A stretch of DNA of 8,033 nt from CAZGMJ01 sp964526785 (GTDB taxonomy: Bacteria > Planctomycetota > Phycisphaerae > Sedimentisphaerales > Anaerobacaceae), in the NCBI GenBank assembly GCA_964526785.1, contig CAZGMJ010000119.1:1-8033 (forward strand), given 5' to 3'. The first letter of the stretch is position 1. The number at the start of each line of letters is the position of its first letter. Position numbers and translations under genes: made by a program. The notes beneath the pieces are model-generated. The model did no database searches. It was not told the DNA's origin and saw nothing but the letters and a program-made list of their open reading frames with translations. Shown piece after piece: positions 6,449-8,033 of this stretch.

Positions 6449-7996
6449 ATGGACCCACTGCTCATCCTCGCCATCGGTGTTGTCGCTGTCATCGCAATGG
6501 TCGTCATCGGCCGAGTTAACGCCTTTATCGCACTGATCGGTGCGGCCCTGCTGGTCAGCATATTGGCTCCCGGGCCGCTCGCCGGCAAAGCCGCCCGCGT
6601 TGCCGGTGCCTTCGGTGCCGTCTGCGGCGGAATCGGCATCGTAATCGCGCTGGCGGCCGTCATCGGCAAATGCCTGATGGACAGCGGAGCGGCCGATCGA
6701 ATTGTACGAAGCTTCCTTAGATTACTCGGCGAGAAACGCGCCTCCTGGGCGCTCATGGGCAGCGGCTTCGTACTCTCGATACCCGTCTTTTTCGACACCG
6801 TCTTCTACCTGCTTGTGCCCCTAGCCCGCTCGCTCTATCGCCGCACCCGCAAACACTACATCCTTTATGTATCCGCTATTGTCGCCGGCTCGGGCATCGC
6901 CCATACACTGATTCCGCCGACCCCCGGTCCGCTCTATATGGCCTCCGCCTTTAAAATCGATATCGGCCTGATGATGCTCGTCGGTGCTCTGGTCGGCCTG
7001 CCCACCGCCGCAGTCGGTGTCCTCATCTGCAAAGCCATCAACCGATTTCAGGACATACCCATGCGGGCCTATGCCGGCCAGTCCGAGCCCGATCCGCTTG
7101 CTGATGAACAGCTACCGCCACTTTGGCTCTCTCTGCTGCCCGTCATCCTGCCCGTCATCCTGATCGCCGCCAATACCGTGACAGGCATGATGGCCGAGGC
7201 CGCACACAAAGACCTGCGTAAAGACGGCCGCATCCTCCAATGGTCCGGCCTCACAAAGCAACTCGCCAAAGTCGGCACCGACGCCGAAACCGGCCCCGCC
7301 CGCTATTTGTATGACAATCTACCCGCTCCGCTTCGCCAATCCATCGACGCTGCTCCACAATCGGGTGAATTTGACGCCGAACTGCATAACGCCGTTGCCG
7401 AGCAGGTCGCCCATCTGGTCGAGCGAGATATCTTCCTGCTCGACCCCGCATTTCTGGGGGTAGCCCTTTCTGACTCTGCCACCCGTATGCTCGACGAGAC
7501 CATCCGCGATTTGCCCGCAGAAGATGCCGCCCGCTTCAAAACATACTACCGCAAGAGGACGCTCAACGGCATGATCGCCGCCGGCCCGGGACGCAAAGTT
7601 CTCGCCGAGGCCCTGGCGGATATGCCGGAAGATCGGCGTGAAATGCTCAACTGGGTCATGCTCGAAACCGCCTTCCCCAACCAGATCCGCACGACGCCGC
7701 AGCGGAGCATCGCCAACGTCACCGCCGTAACGGGCAACCCCAACCTCGCTCTGTTTCTCTCGGCTCTGATCGCCATGTTCACACTGGTGCGCAGCCGGGA
7801 ACTCTCGCTCAGAGATCTGGCGAAGACCACGGAAACCGCTCTGATGAGCGGCGGTGTAATTATTCTCATCACCGCTGCGGGAGGCGCCTTCGGAGCCATG
7901 CTCCGCGCCGCAAACATTCAGAAGTCCGTCGAACAATTCGTTGACGTCGGCGGCCAGAGCGCCGGCCTGCTTGTCCTCTTACTAACCCGAGCATAA
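6449..7996 (+). CDS. GntP-family gluconate/sugar-acid permease, large internal insert, C-terminus cut off
   Basis: This is an inner-membrane H+ symporter-type permease of the GntP family, whose members import gluconate and related sugar acids. The ATG is preceded by GGAGA (6435-6439) and follows the TIM-barrel stop by 31 nt. Hydrophobic segments lie at about 3-20, 24-42, 54-76, 100-125, 138-156, 172-196 and 224-243. Family motifs include IPVFFDTVFYLLVPL (111-125) and IPPTPGPLYMA (155-165). A hydrophilic stretch from about 248 to 428 replaces what is a short loop in E. coli GntP/GntT. The membrane part resumes with NPNLALFLSALIAMFTL (430-446) and GGVIILITAAGGAFGAMLR (468-486). It then stops at residue 515 after LLVLLLTRA, where the family normally continues for roughly 110 more residues, including QGSATVA- and NDS-type motifs, none of which is present. 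Transport is doubtful in this form. The stop falls where base composition turns AT-rich, so interruption is likely. Family call firm; functional state unsure. Confidence 0.85.
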   Translation: MDPLLILAIGVVAVIAMVVIGRVNAFIALIGAALLVSILAPGPLAGKAARVAGAFGAVCGGIGIVIALAAVIGKCLMDSGAADRIVRSFLRLLGEKRASWALMGSGFVLSIPVFFDTVFYLLVPLARSLYRRTRKHYILYVSAIVAGSGIAHTLIPPTPGPLYMASAFKIDIGLMMLVGALVGLPTAAVGVLICKAINRFQDIPMRAYAGQSEPDPLADEQLPPLWLSLLPVILPVILIAANTVTGMMAEAAHKDLRKDGRILQWSGLTKQLAKVGTDAETGPARYLYDNLPAPLRQSIDAAPQSGEFDAELHNAVAEQVAHLVERDIFLLDPAFLGVALSDSATRMLDETIRDLPAEDAARFKTYYRKRTLNGMIAAGPGRKVLAEALADMPEDRREMLNWVMLETAFPNQIRTTPQRSIANVTAVTGNPNLALFLSALIAMFTLVRSRELSLRDLAKTTETALMSGGVIILITAAGGAFGAMLRAANIQKSVEQFVDVGGQSAGLLVLLLTRA

Positions 7997-8033
7997 TTTA
8001 TTGAACATATATGATTTCAGATCGTATGAGTAT
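7981..8033. other. AT-rich junction after truncated permease; possible insertion-element end
   Basis: From 7991 to 8033 only 11 of 43 bases are G or C, against 26 of 40 in 7951-7990. The change falls within the last codons of the permease reading frame, before the family's expected C-terminus. A sequence beginning near ACCCGAGCATAATTT would be compatible with the end of an insertion sequence, but the window stops before any transposase or second terminal repeat, so the nature of this segment is open. Confidence 0.35.

Noticed and set aside
5449..6798. 449-codon open frame on the minus strand
   Set aside because: It is antisense to the TIM-barrel gene and the start of the permease gene, and its translation has no family motif.
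8001..8030. TTGAAC ... TATGAG as a promoter, and a short open frame from the ATG at 8011
   Set aside because: The hexamer match is weak in an AT-rich segment. The frame has only seven whole codons before the window ends and no ribosome binding site.

Overview
The window is a single block of seven genes, all on the + strand, separated by 31 to 118 nt with no convincing terminator between them. It reads as one operon or a run of closely coupled transcripts. The organism is most likely a member of the Planctomycetota (possibly Phycisphaerae) or of the related Lentisphaerota/Verrucomicrobiota. The reasons are a DUF1080 protein beside a Tat-exported Gfo/Idh/MocA oxidoreductase and a Tat-signal TIM-barrel 'isomerase', plus a fairly GC-rich sequence. 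This placement rests on family content only.

Layout: (1) 1-812, a 5'-truncated 3-keto-disaccharide hydrolase-like (DUF1080) protein. (2) 870-2342, a Gfo/Idh/MocA oxidoreductase with a Tat signal. (3) 2416-3450, a transaldolase-family Schiff-base aldolase with a mixed active site. (4) 3528-4418, tartronate semialdehyde reductase (GarR), the most secure call. (5) 4515-5234, a short-chain dehydrogenase/reductase. (6) 5353-6417, a Tat-signal xylose-isomerase-like TIM-barrel protein. (7) 6449-7996, a GntP-family sugar-acid permease that carries a large hydrophilic insert and stops before the family's normal C-terminus. At about 7980 the sequence turns abruptly AT-rich, which suggests an insertion or other rearrangement has cut off the permease's 3' end.

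Proposed joint role (inference): two layers of carbohydrate oxidation. The probably exported layer (DUF1080, Gfo/Idh, TIM-barrel) resembles oxidation-first, 3-keto-type glycoside processing. The membrane and cytoplasmic layer (GntP permease, SDR, aldolase, GarR) looks like uptake of a sugar acid, oxidation, retro-aldol cleavage and reduction of tartronate semialdehyde to glycerate. No galactarate/glucarate dehydratase, GarL-type aldolase, glycerate kinase or regulator is visible. If the cluster is a complete pathway, the transaldolase-family enzyme is the obvious candidate for the C-C cleavage step, which would be an unusual variant of the GarL-GarR route.

No rRNA, tRNA, CRISPR array or complete mobile element was seen. 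The longest gene-free stretch is 118 nt (5235-5352).
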